32,617 nucleotides of DNA from Pseudomonadota bacterium (GTDB lineage Bacteria > Myxococcota_A > UBA9042 > GCA-2863065), in NCBI GenBank assembly GCA_005776725.1, contig SXOO01000039.1, positions 1 to 32,617 of the forward strand, in the 5' to 3' direction. Made by a program: the position numbers and the translations under genes. The notes beneath the pieces were generated by a model. That model worked only from the letters and a program-made list of their open reading frames with translations, made no database searches and was not told the DNA's origin. Below are positions 18,392 to 27,500 of the stretch, piece by piece; within the stretch, counting starts at the first letter, position 1, and each line of letters begins with the position of its first letter.

Positions 18392-18435
18392 ATGCCCGAA
18401 GCTGCCGTGCGGCTCGCAGGGCTGCCGCACCCCGT

Positions 18436-20088
18436 CTAGTAGAGAAGACCGATTCGCGCCTGAAAGGTGAACGCCGGACCCGCGGAGAGACCCGCTGCGG
18501 CGTGGTCGAGCCCGCCGAACGGGATCAACACGCCGGCGTCCACGTCGAAGCGGAGTCCGGCCCGCGTGCCACCCAGGCTCATCTGCTCATAGAACACGTT
18601 GAGGTCGAACTCGAGGCCGAGCGGGTTGTCTTTGCCCGGCGTCGACTCGGCCAGAATGGCGTGGGCGTAAAGCGCTGCGAGCGAGCCGCCGATACGGAGC
18701 CCGTCCACGTCGATCGGGGTCCACGTCACGCTCGGCCGCAGATAGAAGCTGTTGGACACCCCACCCAGGACCTCACGGTAGAGCAGCAGGTCGACGTGGT
18801 AGTCCCGGTGGAAGAGGAACTGGGTGATCTCGGTGTTGTCCCGAAGCCGGTCGCTCTGCGCGTAGGCGGCGTCGTCCGATGCCCGCCACGACTCCCCGTA
18901 CGGGCCCATCGCTACATCGTCCCCGCTCGCGGCGCCGAAGTTGAGCTGGTAACGGAAATCCTGGTGTCGGACGTCCACCTCGAGCGCCCCGCCGAGCGCA
19001 AGGAAGTCCTTGTCGGACGCCGGATCCGTGAGGTTCTGAGTCTGCGACGCGGAGCCGACCACGCCGGCCAGCTCCAGCTCTACACGCACGTCGAGCTCCT
19101 TGGAGGGAGACCACAAGACCCGAACCCAGACGTCCGGGAGCCACAGGCTGACGCTCCGCGTTTGGAGCCGAAGGCAGTCATACGGCTGCAGGGCGGCGGC
19201 GCTGCACAGCGTGGCATCCGTGACCCCGGCGGACTCGAAGTCGTGGGTGGTGAAGGCGTTCCGAATCACGAAGTCGACCGCTGGTTTGCCCTCGGCGAGC
19301 TCCTTCTGTCGCGCCTCTTCCGCCAGCGCCCCGATCGGCCGCATGCCGACCGTGAAGCCCCAGTGGATCGCGTCATCGACGGAGCCGAAGTCCGAGGCCT
19401 GCCCGTAACCTCCAAGCTCGTCCCTCGTGGTCGCGCCCTCGTAGGGGCTGTCGAAGAACCACTCGGAGTGGACGCCGAACGCCTGCAGCAGCAGCGCCAC
19501 GCGGTCCGTGGAGCTGCCGTAGTCGGAGTCGAGTCCGTCGCCGCCGTTCTTTACGATGCCCAGGCCAAAGTGGTCGGCCATGCGACCGGCGCTCAGGACG
19601 ATGCCGTGAAAGAACTCCCACTCCAGCCAGAGCCGCTTGGCGGAGATCGCGGCATCTGCCGGAGCCTGGCCCTCGGCGAGGGCCGCTAACGTGACGTCCG
19701 CTCGCTCGCTGTGGAAGTCTGGTGTGCTGCCCAACACGAGGTTGTCGAGGATGTCCAAGGTGCCCCGAATCCGCATGAGCTGGCCGACACGGAAGGTGGG
19801 CTCGAGGCGCAGCCGCAGATTCGAAGAGGCCTGGAGCCCGTTCCCATCGTCGAGCGCCGCGTTGGCACCCAGCTCATCGATCGGCGTGACGAGCCCGCCG
19901 ACACGAGCGTCCAGGTCTCCCTTACCGAAGAGATCGGCTCGGAAACGCAGGTAGCCATGGACGTCGAGGTCGAAGAACGTCTCGGGGGCTGGAGACACGA
20001 CCGACTCGGGCGTCGCCGCTCCCGCCGTGACCGCCGTGACGAGCACGGCAAGGGCACTCGGGAGCGAATGAGAGGTCGCCATGGGCAT
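18436..20088 (-). CDS. Outer-membrane beta-barrel protein (TIGR04551-like, tentative)
   Basis: The 550-residue product has a signal peptide (residues about 1-25, ending GAAT) and then alternating hydrophobic strands typical of a large barrel. Examples are VHGYLRFRADLFG, NLRLRLEPTFRVG, LWLEWEFFHGIVLSAGRMADHFGLG, VWVRVLWSP and FYLRPSVTWTPIDVDGLRIGGS. The protein ends in an aromatic residue (IGLLY), as many barrels do for Bam-mediated insertion. The long GRMADHFGLGI/NGGDGLDSDYG region resembles deltaproteobacterial barrels named TIGR04551; that match is from memory. Start is ATG 20088 or 20082. Neither has a ribosome-binding site, and the predicted transcription start lies within about 10 bases, so translation may be leaderless. 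Transport substrate is unknown. Confidence 0.8.
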   Translation of the reverse strand: MPMATSHSLPSALAVLVTAVTAGAATPESVVSPAPETFFDLDVHGYLRFRADLFGKGDLDARVGGLVTPIDELGANAALDDGNGLQASSNLRLRLEPTFRVGQLMRIRGTLDILDNLVLGSTPDFHSERADVTLAALAEGQAPADAAISAKRLWLEWEFFHGIVLSAGRMADHFGLGIVKNGGDGLDSDYGSSTDRVALLLQAFGVHSEWFFDSPYEGATTRDELGGYGQASDFGSVDDAIHWGFTVGMRPIGALAEEARQKELAEGKPAVDFVIRNAFTTHDFESAGVTDATLCSAAALQPYDCLRLQTRSVSLWLPDVWVRVLWSPSKELDVRVELELAGVVGSASQTQNLTDPASDKDFLALGGALEVDVRHQDFRYQLNFGAASGDDVAMGPYGESWRASDDAAYAQSDRLRDNTEITQFLFHRDYHVDLLLYREVLGGVSNSFYLRPSVTWTPIDVDGLRIGGSLAALYAHAILAESTPGKDNPLGLEFDLNVFYEQMSLGGTRAGLRFDVDAGVLIPFGGLDHAAAGLSAGPAFTFQARIGLLY

Positions 20089-20097
20089 GGGTCGCGC

Positions 20098-20126
20098 AGG
20101 ATAGGGGGTGGGTCCAGGGCCGTCAA
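20098..20126 (-). promoter_or_regulatory. Sigma70-like promoter of the large barrel gene
   Basis: On the minus strand the -35 TTGACG (20126-20121), a 17-base spacer and -10 TATCCT (20103-20098) precede the gene. The expected start near 20091 is only a few bases from ATG 20088, which implies a leaderless or nearly leaderless mRNA and agrees with the missing ribosome-binding site. Confidence 0.6.
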
Positions 20127-20165
20127 CGCAAGCCCGAACCCATGACGCGAGCGGGCGGCGAGGAA

Positions 20166-20939
20166 CTAGAAGTAGTACGTCGCGCCCACCTGGAACTGCG
20201 CGCCGAAGTTGAACTTATCCTCGGCGTCCAGGTTCTGCAGACCATCGCAGAAGCCGGTTCGTCCCGCCTCGCTCCGGAGGCACTGCGACGAGACCTCCGT
20301 CCCGCTGCCGATGTTCTTGAACACGGTGAGGAAGCGAGCGTCCGCGTTGATGGCGAAGTGGTCGCCGAGCTTCACTTGAACGCCGATGCCGGCCTGGCCG
20401 GCCACCTCGAACAGCGTGTGCTGGAACAACCCCTCGTAGTAGTCGAGCGTGGTGAAGTGGACGCCTACGCCCACGAGGGCGTACGGGTTGATGGGCGAGT
20501 CGGGGAACAGATAGAAGATGGGCGAGAGCATCACGGGCACCGTGTGCTGGGCGAAGTAGTTGTCGCCGTCCGCCGTCTGAACGTAATCGACGGACAGCTC
20601 CAGCCCCCAGTGCTCGGACACCATGCTGCGCAGCTGGATGCCGAAGCCCGGCATGGCCGAGTTCTCGATGTCCACGACGTTCAGCTTGGTGCCCTCGAGC
20701 GCCATGGTGTTGAATCGGAAGCCCACGCCCAGCAGGCCGCGCTGCGTTCTGCGCGGCGCGGGACGCTCCACCACGACGGTGCGCGGTGCCTCCTCGACGT
20801 AGACGACCGGCGGCGGGGGCGGCTGGACCACCACCACCGGGCGGCGATACACGCGAACTGGCGGCGGGTAGCTCGCGGATGCGGCACCGGTGGCCAGGGC
20901 CATGCCAAGGGACACGAAGAAGGAGAGCGGTCGGTTCAT
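20166..20939 (-). CDS. Outer-membrane beta-barrel protein
   Basis: The 257-residue product starts at ATG 20939, preceded by GAGAGG. It has a signal peptide (MNRPLSFFVSLGMALATGAASA) and then a periplasmic-type Pro/Val-rich linker (residues about 25-65, PPPPPVVYVEEAPRTVVVERPAPRR). Residues about 70-257 are a small barrel with alternating strands: LLGVGFRFNTMAL, GFGIQLRSM, WGLELSVDYVQTADG, INPYALVGVGVHFTTLDY, GIGVQVKLGDHFAINADARFL. It ends QVGATYYF with the C-terminal Phe expected for barrel insertion. A Cys pair sits in the last loop. It resembles OmpA/OprF-type N-terminal barrels without the peptidoglycan-binding domain. Function is unknown. It lies upstream of the large barrel gene, which has its own promoter. 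Confidence 0.8.
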   Translation of the reverse strand: MNRPLSFFVSLGMALATGAASASYPPPVRVYRRPVVVVQPPPPPVVYVEEAPRTVVVERPAPRRTQRGLLGVGFRFNTMALEGTKLNVVDIENSAMPGFGIQLRSMVSEHWGLELSVDYVQTADGDNYFAQHTVPVMLSPIFYLFPDSPINPYALVGVGVHFTTLDYYEGLFQHTLFEVAGQAGIGVQVKLGDHFAINADARFLTVFKNIGSGTEVSSQCLRSEAGRTGFCDGLQNLDAEDKFNFGAQFQVGATYYF

Positions 20940-21050
20940 GGGGCAACCTCTCGGGCACCGGGCTTCCGGCTCATCAGGTCGGAGCCGTGGCGATGGGCAC
21001 GTTTCTGACACGCGCGTTCCGGACACGACGCGGCTTGGACGACGCCTCTG

Positions 21051-21728
21051 ATGCCTTATTCAACGCCCCGACGTCGGCAGCTCTCCGTGCCTCCGCTGCT
21101 GCGGCGGCCCACGGCCACGCTCGCGTTCGCTGCGGGAATTTTGCTGGTCTGGCAGTTCACGCTCACAACGCACGACGCCGAGAGCGCCGTCAGCGACCTC
21201 CTGGGTGTGGCCCCAACGCCCACGCTCTGGGCCGCCCTAGCGACCGTGGTCTTTGGCGCCACCTCATTGGCGTGGCTCATCGGCGTCCTCGGGTTGAGCC
21301 CTGCTCAGGCCGGCTTGGGCGTGGGGCGCCTCGGGCGCCACGTCGCGGCTTACCTGGGCCTCTGCGCGATCATGCTCGCGATCACCCTCGGTACCAGCTT
21401 CGCGCCGTCATTCGAGCGGGTCTACCCTCTCGCGCCCACGGGCGGTCCGCTGTGGTTTCTCACGTACGGTGGGGCGCTCTTCGCGACCGAGGTCTTCTTT
21501 CGCGGCCTGCTGCTCTTCCCCTTCGTCCCAGCCCTCGGACGCGGCGCCGCGCTCGTGGGCGTAATCCCCTACGTGCTGGTGCACGCCCATAAACCCCCAA
21601 TCGAGGCGGCCGGAGCGCTCGCCGCCGGCCTGGTCCTCAGCTGGCTTGCCTTGTCATCCCGCTCGTTGTGGGGTGGAGTTGCGCTACACGTAGTCGTCGC
21701 CTTCACGATGGAGATCGCCGCTGTCTGA
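21051..21728 (+). CDS. CPBP-family intramembrane protease-like protein
   Basis: The 225-residue membrane protein has about six or seven hydrophobic helices. The second half carries the CPBP/Abi (Rce1-like) motifs. These are TEVFFRG at 146-152 (usual EExxxR), VLVHAHKP at about 176-182, and ALHVVVAF at about 211-218. In Rce1 the first Glu of EExxxR and the two His motifs are catalytic. Here that first Glu is Thr146 and only Glu147 remains, so proteolysis is doubtful. The family includes prenyl-protein endopeptidases and bacteriocin-related immunity proteins in other bacteria; no peptide gene is seen nearby. No ribosome-binding site is evident before ATG 21051. It is divergent from the small barrel gene. 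Confidence 0.8.
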   Translation: MPYSTPRRRQLSVPPLLRRPTATLAFAAGILLVWQFTLTTHDAESAVSDLLGVAPTPTLWAALATVVFGATSLAWLIGVLGLSPAQAGLGVGRLGRHVAAYLGLCAIMLAITLGTSFAPSFERVYPLAPTGGPLWFLTYGGALFATEVFFRGLLLFPFVPALGRGAALVGVIPYVLVHAHKPPIEAAGALAAGLVLSWLALSSRSLWGGVALHVVVAFTMEIAAV

Positions 21729-21836
21729 TCCTCCGTACGAAAGAACTCATTCCCCTCCCTTGAAATGCCGATGCGTTGCCGCCAAATTACGGCCCCCTCG
21801 CCCGCGGGGAAGGGAACGAGGAAGCCAATAACCGCT

Positions 21837-21856
21837 GCCGGACGGGGACGTCCGGC
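21837..21856 (+). promoter_or_regulatory. Perfect hairpin with GGGA tetraloop in the dksA leader
   Basis: GCCGGACG (21837-21844) and CGTCCGGC (21849-21856) form an 8-base perfect stem closed by a GGGA loop of the GNRA class. It ends 10 bases before the GAGGAG ribosome-binding sequence of dksA. No T-run follows, so a terminator is less likely than an mRNA leader element; the function is inferred. Confidence 0.5.
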
Positions 21857-21878
21857 GCCGCGCCCTGAGGAGATCCAC

Positions 21879-22328
21879 ATGGCCATCAAGCCACGCAAGC
21901 AACGCGATGTGAGCCTGGACAACGAGCCATTGACGCCAGAGGAGCTCGCCGAGTTCCGGGAGATCCTCCTCAAAAAACGCGCCGAAATCCTCGAGCAGAA
22001 GGACGAGCAGAACCGCAAGGTGCTCGAGGACGACCAGGAGAAGCTCCCGGACGAGGTGGACCTCGCGTCGGCCGAGTACGAAGCGGCCTTCGAGAATCGC
22101 CTCCGCGATCGCGAGAAGTACCTGCTGAAGAAGATCGACAAGGCGCTCGAGCGCTTCGACGAGGGCGTCTACGACGAGTGCGACAGCTGCGGCGCGATGA
22201 TCGGCAAGAAGCGCTTGCTCGCACGCCCCGAGGCCACGCTCTGCATCGTCTGCAAGGAGGAGCAGGAGCAGGTCGAGAAGGGCTTCGTGAAGCCGCGCCT
22301 CCAACGTGAGGAAGAGTTCACCTTCTGA
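21879..22328 (+). CDS. dksA: RNA polymerase-binding transcription factor DksA
   Basis: DksA enters the RNA polymerase secondary channel and, with ppGpp, lowers rRNA promoter activity and activates amino-acid genes. The 149-residue product has the normal length. A coiled coil covers roughly residues 20-105. Its tip keeps DEVDLA, matching the functional DxxDxA motif of E. coli DksA (Asp71, Asp74, Ala76). The C-terminal zinc finger is CDSC ... CIVC in the setting ECDSCGAMIGKKRLLARPEATLC, with all four cysteines present. The ATG at 21879 has GAGGAG six bases upstream. It is monocistronic in appearance. A hairpin in the leader may modulate expression. Confidence 0.95.
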   Translation: MAIKPRKQRDVSLDNEPLTPEELAEFREILLKKRAEILEQKDEQNRKVLEDDQEKLPDEVDLASAEYEAAFENRLRDREKYLLKKIDKALERFDEGVYDECDSCGAMIGKKRLLARPEATLCIVCKEEQEQVEKGFVKPRLQREEEFTF

Positions 22329-22381
22329 GGCACCGCGCGCGCCCCCGAGCTGCCGGCGTCACGTGAGCCGGACGCTCCGGC

Positions 22382-22843
22382 TCAGAACATCCGGGCCGAC
22401 GCCGGATGGGCGCGAAAGCGGACGAACACGGTGAGATCCGGCAGGCGCCCCAAGCTCCAGGCGCCCAGATTGCCGATCTGCGCGCGACCCGTCTCCCGCA
22501 ATTCCAAAGCCAGGGCCAACGCGAACGCCCCGCCCGGCCCGCCTGCCGCGCCGAGCGCGACGGCAGAGGCTACGTTGGGAGCGACCACCGCCTCCACGAG
22601 CTCCGGGCTCGCTCGGAAGTCGAGCACCCGACCCGCGGGCAGGCCCACGCCGGGCGGCCGGATCTCCACGGTGCCCTTGGCCACAGCCGTCACGAAGCAC
22701 CCCGCCGGCGGACACTCTCCGGTCCGCCCGGCCCGCAGTGGCCGCAAGACGTCGCCGAGCCAGGCGAGCATGTCCTCCACGCTCACTTCGCCGTTCCCCA
22801 CCACGACAGCCGTCCGAATCAAGTCCCCGGTGGCCTGCGTCAC
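22382..22843 (-). CDS. Divergent HU/IHF-like DNA-binding protein (tentative)
   Basis: The 153-residue product starts at GTG 22843 with GAGGAG about 10 bases upstream. Codon third positions are strongly GC-rich, supporting a real gene. Residues about 6-35 (DLIRTAVVVGNGEVSVEDMLAWLGDVLRP) fit a HU helical start. Residues about 58-88 (KGTVEIRPPGVGLPAGRVLDFRASPELVEAV) resemble the HU arm and C-terminal helix, where HU has IPA..V..F.PS..L...V. The last about 30 residues (IGNLGAWSLGRLPDL, VRFRAHPA) look like a second, degraded HU end. It may be a tandem HU-like protein, but the similarity is weak. It is divergent from the FHA regulator with 107 bases between. Confidence 0.6.
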   Translation of the reverse strand: MTQATGDLIRTAVVVGNGEVSVEDMLAWLGDVLRPLRAGRTGECPPAGCFVTAVAKGTVEIRPPGVGLPAGRVLDFRASPELVEAVVAPNVASAVALGAAGGPGGAFALALALELRETGRAQIGNLGAWSLGRLPDLTVFVRFRAHPASARMF

Positions 22844-22900
22844 GTCGCTGGTCTCCTCGTCGTCCCCGCCGTAGGGAGGCGCCGCTGCGGGTGGGGTCGG

Positions 22901-22930
22901 TTGACCCCGGCGCCGCGACGGACTTAGGAT
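22901..22930 (+). promoter_or_regulatory. Sigma70-like promoter of the FHA-sigma54 activator gene
   Basis: The -35 TTGACC (22901-22906) and -10 TAGGAT (22925-22930) are separated by 18 bases. The start near 22937 leaves about 14 bases including GGAGG before GTG 22951. It shares CGGACTTAG with the promoter at 18075-18103. Confidence 0.55.
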
Positions 22931-22950
22931 ACGTGGTTCTCGGAGGCCCT

Positions 22951-24483
22951 GTGAGCAAGAAGTTCCCTGACTACATCCCGCCGACCAAGATCGCCTACGT
23001 ATCCGGGCGACCGGCGGCGCTCCACCTCCGCAAGTGCAAGCTCGTACTGGAGCGTGAGGACGGCCAGACGTCGGAGTACATCTTCGACCAGAACAACATC
23101 GCGATCGGCGCGATGGAGGACAACGACCTGGTCATCGAGGACGAAACGGCCTCGCGGTACCACTGCCGAATCTTCCAGGACGAGAACTCCTACCTCGTCC
23201 AAGACCTCGGCTCGACCAACGGCACCTTCGTGAATCGCGTGCGAATCAAGGAGGCCTATCTCAAGCCCGGCTGCACCGTCACCGTCGGCAAGACGGACAT
23301 CAAGTTCCAGTCGCTGGACGAACGGGTCGAGATCCTGCCCTCGAACCGCGAAGCCTTCGGGAGCATCGTGGGCAAGTCCCTGCGAATGCGAGAGATCTTC
23401 GGCATCCTCGAGAAGATCGGCCCCACCGGAGTCACGGTGGTCATCGAGGGCGAGACCGGCACGGGCAAGGAGGTGGTGGCTCGCACCATCCACGAGTGCT
23501 CCAAGCGCGCCAAGGGACCGTTCGTGGTCTTCGACTGCGGTGCCGTCCCGGAGAACCTGATTGAGTCCGAGCTCTTCGGCCACGAGAAGGGGTCGTTCAC
23601 CGGCGCCATCATGGCTCGGCAGGGCCTCTTCGAGATGGCGCAAGGCGGCACGATCTTCCTCGACGAGCTCGGTGAGCTCAACCTCGACCTTCAGCCCAAG
23701 CTCCTTCGGGCGCTCGAGCAGCGCGAGATCCGACGAGTCGGGTCCAACAAGCCGATCAAGGTGGACGTGCGGGTCATCGCGGCGACCAACCGCAACCTCG
23801 AGGAGGAGGTTCGGGCGGGCCGGTTCCGAGAGGACCTCTTCTATCGACTCAGCGTGGTCCGCCTGGTGCTGCCGCCGATGCGCGAGCGCCGGGAAGACCT
23901 GCCGCTCCTCGTGAAGCACTTCCTGCGCAACGGCAGCTTCAACCGGGAGGGCACCGGACGTGTGCGCATCAAGGGCATTTCGCGCGACGCGTTGGACTGC
24001 CTCATGAGCTATCGGTGGCAAGGCAACGTCCGCGAGCTCGTCAACGTGATCGAGCGTGCCTGCAGCTTCGCCGAGACCGAATACATCCAGCCGGAGGACC
24101 TGCCCGAGCACATCTCGGGGATCGGCCTCATGCCACGTCGGGTGGCTGCGGCGGCGCCCACCGAAGAGCAAGCGCTCGAGACCGGGGAACAGACGTCGAG
24201 CGGCGCGCTGGATCTCGCGGGATTTCAGCCGCCGGTCACCAGCATGCCGGTACCGGCGATGGCGATCCCCACCAACCTCCCCAGGACCTTCAAAGAGGCC
24301 AAGGAGGAGTGGGTCGGAGCATTCGAGCGCGACTACATCCTGAACCTGTTGAAGAAGAACGACCTCAACATCTCCCACGCCGCGAAAGAGGCGGAGATCG
24401 ACCGGAAGTACTTCCGGAAGCTGATGAAGAAGTACGGCGTGGACGTTCAGGGAGCCAAGGACGAGGAGGACGAAGAGGCCTGA
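22951..24483 (+). CDS. FHA-domain sigma54-dependent transcriptional activator
   Basis: The 510-residue protein would activate sigma54-RNA polymerase after a phospho-signal read by an FHA domain. Residues about 45-120 are FHA: GAMEDNDLVIEDETASRYHC and DLGSTNGTFVN. Residues 137-370 are the AAA+ domain, with Walker A GETGTGKEV at 167-175, ELFGHEKGSFTGA at 207-219 (GAFTGA loop with Ser in place of Ala), Walker B GGTIFLDELGEL at 232-243 and the arginine-finger region FREDLFYRLSV. The C-terminal helix-turn-helix is at about 472-495 (LNISHAAKEAEIDRKYFRKLMKK), ending in an acidic tail. There is no receiver domain. The FHA GR arginine, which contacts phosphothreonine in family members, is Ala54 here. 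GTG 22951 has GGAGG just upstream. FHA-type activators are common in Myxococcus-like bacteria and work with Ser/Thr kinases. Target genes are not evident. Confidence 0.93.
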   Translation: MSKKFPDYIPPTKIAYVSGRPAALHLRKCKLVLEREDGQTSEYIFDQNNIAIGAMEDNDLVIEDETASRYHCRIFQDENSYLVQDLGSTNGTFVNRVRIKEAYLKPGCTVTVGKTDIKFQSLDERVEILPSNREAFGSIVGKSLRMREIFGILEKIGPTGVTVVIEGETGTGKEVVARTIHECSKRAKGPFVVFDCGAVPENLIESELFGHEKGSFTGAIMARQGLFEMAQGGTIFLDELGELNLDLQPKLLRALEQREIRRVGSNKPIKVDVRVIAATNRNLEEEVRAGRFREDLFYRLSVVRLVLPPMRERREDLPLLVKHFLRNGSFNREGTGRVRIKGISRDALDCLMSYRWQGNVRELVNVIERACSFAETEYIQPEDLPEHISGIGLMPRRVAAAAPTEEQALETGEQTSSGALDLAGFQPPVTSMPVPAMAIPTNLPRTFKEAKEEWVGAFERDYILNLLKKNDLNISHAAKEAEIDRKYFRKLMKKYGVDVQGAKDEEDEEA

Positions 24484-24500
24484 GCGGCCCCGGCGCCGCG

Positions 24501-27500
24501 TTACGGCGGGCAGTCCGGGTCGGCGCCGTTCAACAGGCCGTCGCAGTCGTTGTCGAAGGCGTCGCCGCATAGTGGGGCGCCCACCTCGGCCACAGGCCCG
24601 ATATCGCCGTTGCAGGCCCCGGCGTCGCACAGCCCAGTACGACAAATCGCCGGCGCCACGGTGACGTCCGTCGCGCCCGGGAAGTCATAGCACACCCCTC
24701 CCGTCACACCGGTCCAGTTGGTCTTGCTGGTGCCCGGCACGCACTTCATGCAGTCAGCCGTGGTGGACTGCGAGGCGCCCTCCAGGACGCACGCCGCGCC
24801 GATGAAGCACTTCCCGTCGTCGATGAGGCAACCGCCGAGCCCGTCGCAGCTCCGGCAGTCCTCCGCGCAAGCCTGACCCGCCGTGCCGGTACAAGTCCCG
24901 GTGGCGCACTGATCGTTGAACGTGCAGGCATCGCTGTCGTTGCAGGGGCTCCCATTCGCGACCGACGCCGAAGTACACACCGCGGACGCGTTGCATGTGC
25001 TCACCGTGCAGGCGTTGCCGTCGACGTCGGTGCACGGCGTGCCCACGATCTTCGAGGTGAAGGCGGTCCGAGTGGTCGCCGGCACGCACTGCTGGCACTC
25101 GTTGGCCGGATTCGGGGCGTTGGCGTCGTAGCATTGGTCGCTGACGAGGCACTTATCCGTCTTGACGGTGTGCTGGCAGCTGCCGCTCCCGTCGCACAGG
25201 TCGTCCGTGCACGTCTTGCCGTCCGAGGTGCACGCGACGCCGGCGGCCACGTTGGACCATGCGCTCGCGTTCTTCGTGTTGTCGCAGACGAGGCAGGGGT
25301 TGTCGGCCTTCTTCGTCCCATTGGCGTAGCAGGCGCCGTCGATGATGCACCCGCCCGCATAGCTCTGGTTGACGCAGCTGCCCGTCCCATTGCAGGTCGA
25401 CTCGGTGCACGCCAACCCGTCGCCGACGCAGGGCGTGAGGTTAGGCTTCGAGGCGTAGCCGGTCTTGTTTACGGCAAACTGACACGAGCGACACTCAGCG
25501 GTCGGATCGGGGCTGCCCTCCGTCACACAGAGCCCGGAGATGAGGCACCCCGTCGAGACCGGGTGAGTGCAGGAGCCATTGGTGCAGACGTCGGAGGTGC
25601 ACGTGATGCCATCTGAGTCACAAGCCGTGTTGTTCGCCTTCGCTTGCTTCCCGCAGTTGAACGAGGTTGCCCCCGTGGAGTTGCACTTCGGGTTGTTGCA
25701 GATGTCCGCCTGAGCCGAGCAATCCGCGGCGGCGCCAGCAACACACGCGCCTGCTGTGCAGGTGTCGTTCACGGTGCAGCCGCTCCCGTCCGCGTCGCAG
25801 CTCGTCCCGTTCGGCCGGTTGGAGAGCTGAGTCGTCGTCGTGCCGGGGATACACGCCTTGCAGGGGGATGCGGCAGGCCCTGCCCCGGCCTCGTAGCACG
25901 TGCCCGAGACCAGGCACGTGTTGGCCTTGAGCGGGTGAGTGCACGTCGAGCCGTCGCAGACGTCTGTGGTGCAATCGAGGCCATCGGCGGTGCACGCCGC
26001 GCCGTTCTGGGCGAAGTGATTGCAGCCGCCCGGCGGGATGCAGATGTCGATAGTGCACGGGTTCGAGTCGTCACAACCGAGCGCCCCGCTGCCCACGCAC
26101 GTCCCCTGACCGTCGCACTTGTCCGTGGTGGTACAGGCGTTTCCGTCTGCGCAAGTGTCGGTCGCTGGGCGGTCCGACCACTGGCTGGTGGACTTCGACG
26201 GCTGACAGCTCTCGCATTGCTTGTCGGGGTTCTGCGCACCGGTGGCCACGCAAGTGCTGGCAATGAAACAGCTGCCTGCCTTGATCGGATGCGTGCAGAC
26301 CGTGCCCGCGCACACGTCGTTGGTGCACGTCGCGCCGTCGTCCTGGCACGCCAAGCTGTTGGCCACGTGGGCGCAGCCGTCGATGGTCGCATTCGCGGGG
26401 CTGCACGAGTCGGTGGTGCACACCTCGCCGTCGTCGCAGGGGTTCGTGTCACCCTTGCACTGGCCGCTGGCACATGCGTCGTTGAGGGTGCACTTGTTGC
26501 CGTCGCTGCAGAGCGTGCCGTTCGCACGCGGGCTCCAGGCCGTGGTGGCCGAGGTTGGCGTGCAGATACGGCAGGGATCCTCGGGGTGGGGTTGCGCCGC
26601 GCTGTAGCACACGCCATCGATGAGGCAGGTGCTGGGCTTCAACGAGGTGTAGTTGCAGGTCACGCTGGGCCCGCCGCCCCCGATACACTTGTCGATCGTG
26701 CAGTCCTTGCCGTCATCCGGGCAGGACGAACCGGACCCGGAACAGTTGCCGACGGCGTCGCACTTGTCGGCGTTGCTGCAGTCGTCCCCATCGTTGCACG
26801 TGGTCCCGCTCGGGCGCGGAGTGAACGACGAGGTCGACGTGGCCGGCACGCATGTCTGGCAGTCGCTCTGCGGACTGAGCGTGCCGCTGGTGTAGCAGAC
26901 ACCGCTGACGAGGCAGTTGTTGGCTTGAAGCGTATAGGTGCACGTGCCATCGCCCGCGCAGGCGTCGGTGGTGCACCCGAGTCCGTCGGACGTGCACGTG
27001 TAGGGCGTCCCCTGGCAGGAAGAGGTCTCTCCGCCGGAGCACTGGTCGTTCTTGCTGCAGAGGTTCCCGTCGTTGCAGGTGACGCTCGTGGGCTTACCAG
27101 TCACGGAGCACACGGCCGAGTTCTTGTCCGCGCCGCAGACCATCACCCCGGTGTTCTGGCAAACACCGCTGCCCCTGGTGCACGAGCTGCCGAGCGTGCC
27201 GAACTCCTCGTCCGTCTGGCCGCTGCAGTCGTTGTCAAGGCCATCGCAGTGCGCGCCGGCGGTCTCGTTCACCACGTAGTTCGGAAGGGACTGGTACGAG
27301 CAGACCCACCCCGAGGGGCCGTGGCAGTCCTCGAGGAGCCCTGCACAGACCCCCTGCTGGTTGCAATTTCCCGGTGGGAGGACCGTGTCGGCTTCATCGA
27401 CTACGCCGTCGCAGTCGTTGTCTAGCCCGTCACACGTGGTCTCCACGGCCTCGTACTGCGAGACGCCGACGTAGTTGCACTGCCACTCGCCGTCACCGTC

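Noticed and set aside
18502..19689. Plus-strand open frame opposite the large barrel gene
   Set aside because: The minus-strand product has a signal peptide, barrel strands and a promoter; the plus-strand product has none.
21760..21789. TTGAAA with an A/T-rich segment as dksA promoter
   Set aside because: The -10 match is poor at both 17 and 18 bases.
24484..24500. Terminator between the FHA activator and the giant gene
   Set aside because: The 17-base gap has only a short GC-rich imperfect palindrome; not enough to call.
22924..24645. Long open frame on the minus strand opposite the FHA activator
   Set aside because: It mirrors the conserved FHA-AAA+ gene, has low-complexity composition and no family motifs; it is a product of GC-rich codon use.
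25644..27425. Long plus-strand open frame opposite the giant lipoprotein gene
   Set aside because: Ala/Val/Arg-rich shadow with no motif, no ribosome-binding site and repeats that mirror the real gene.
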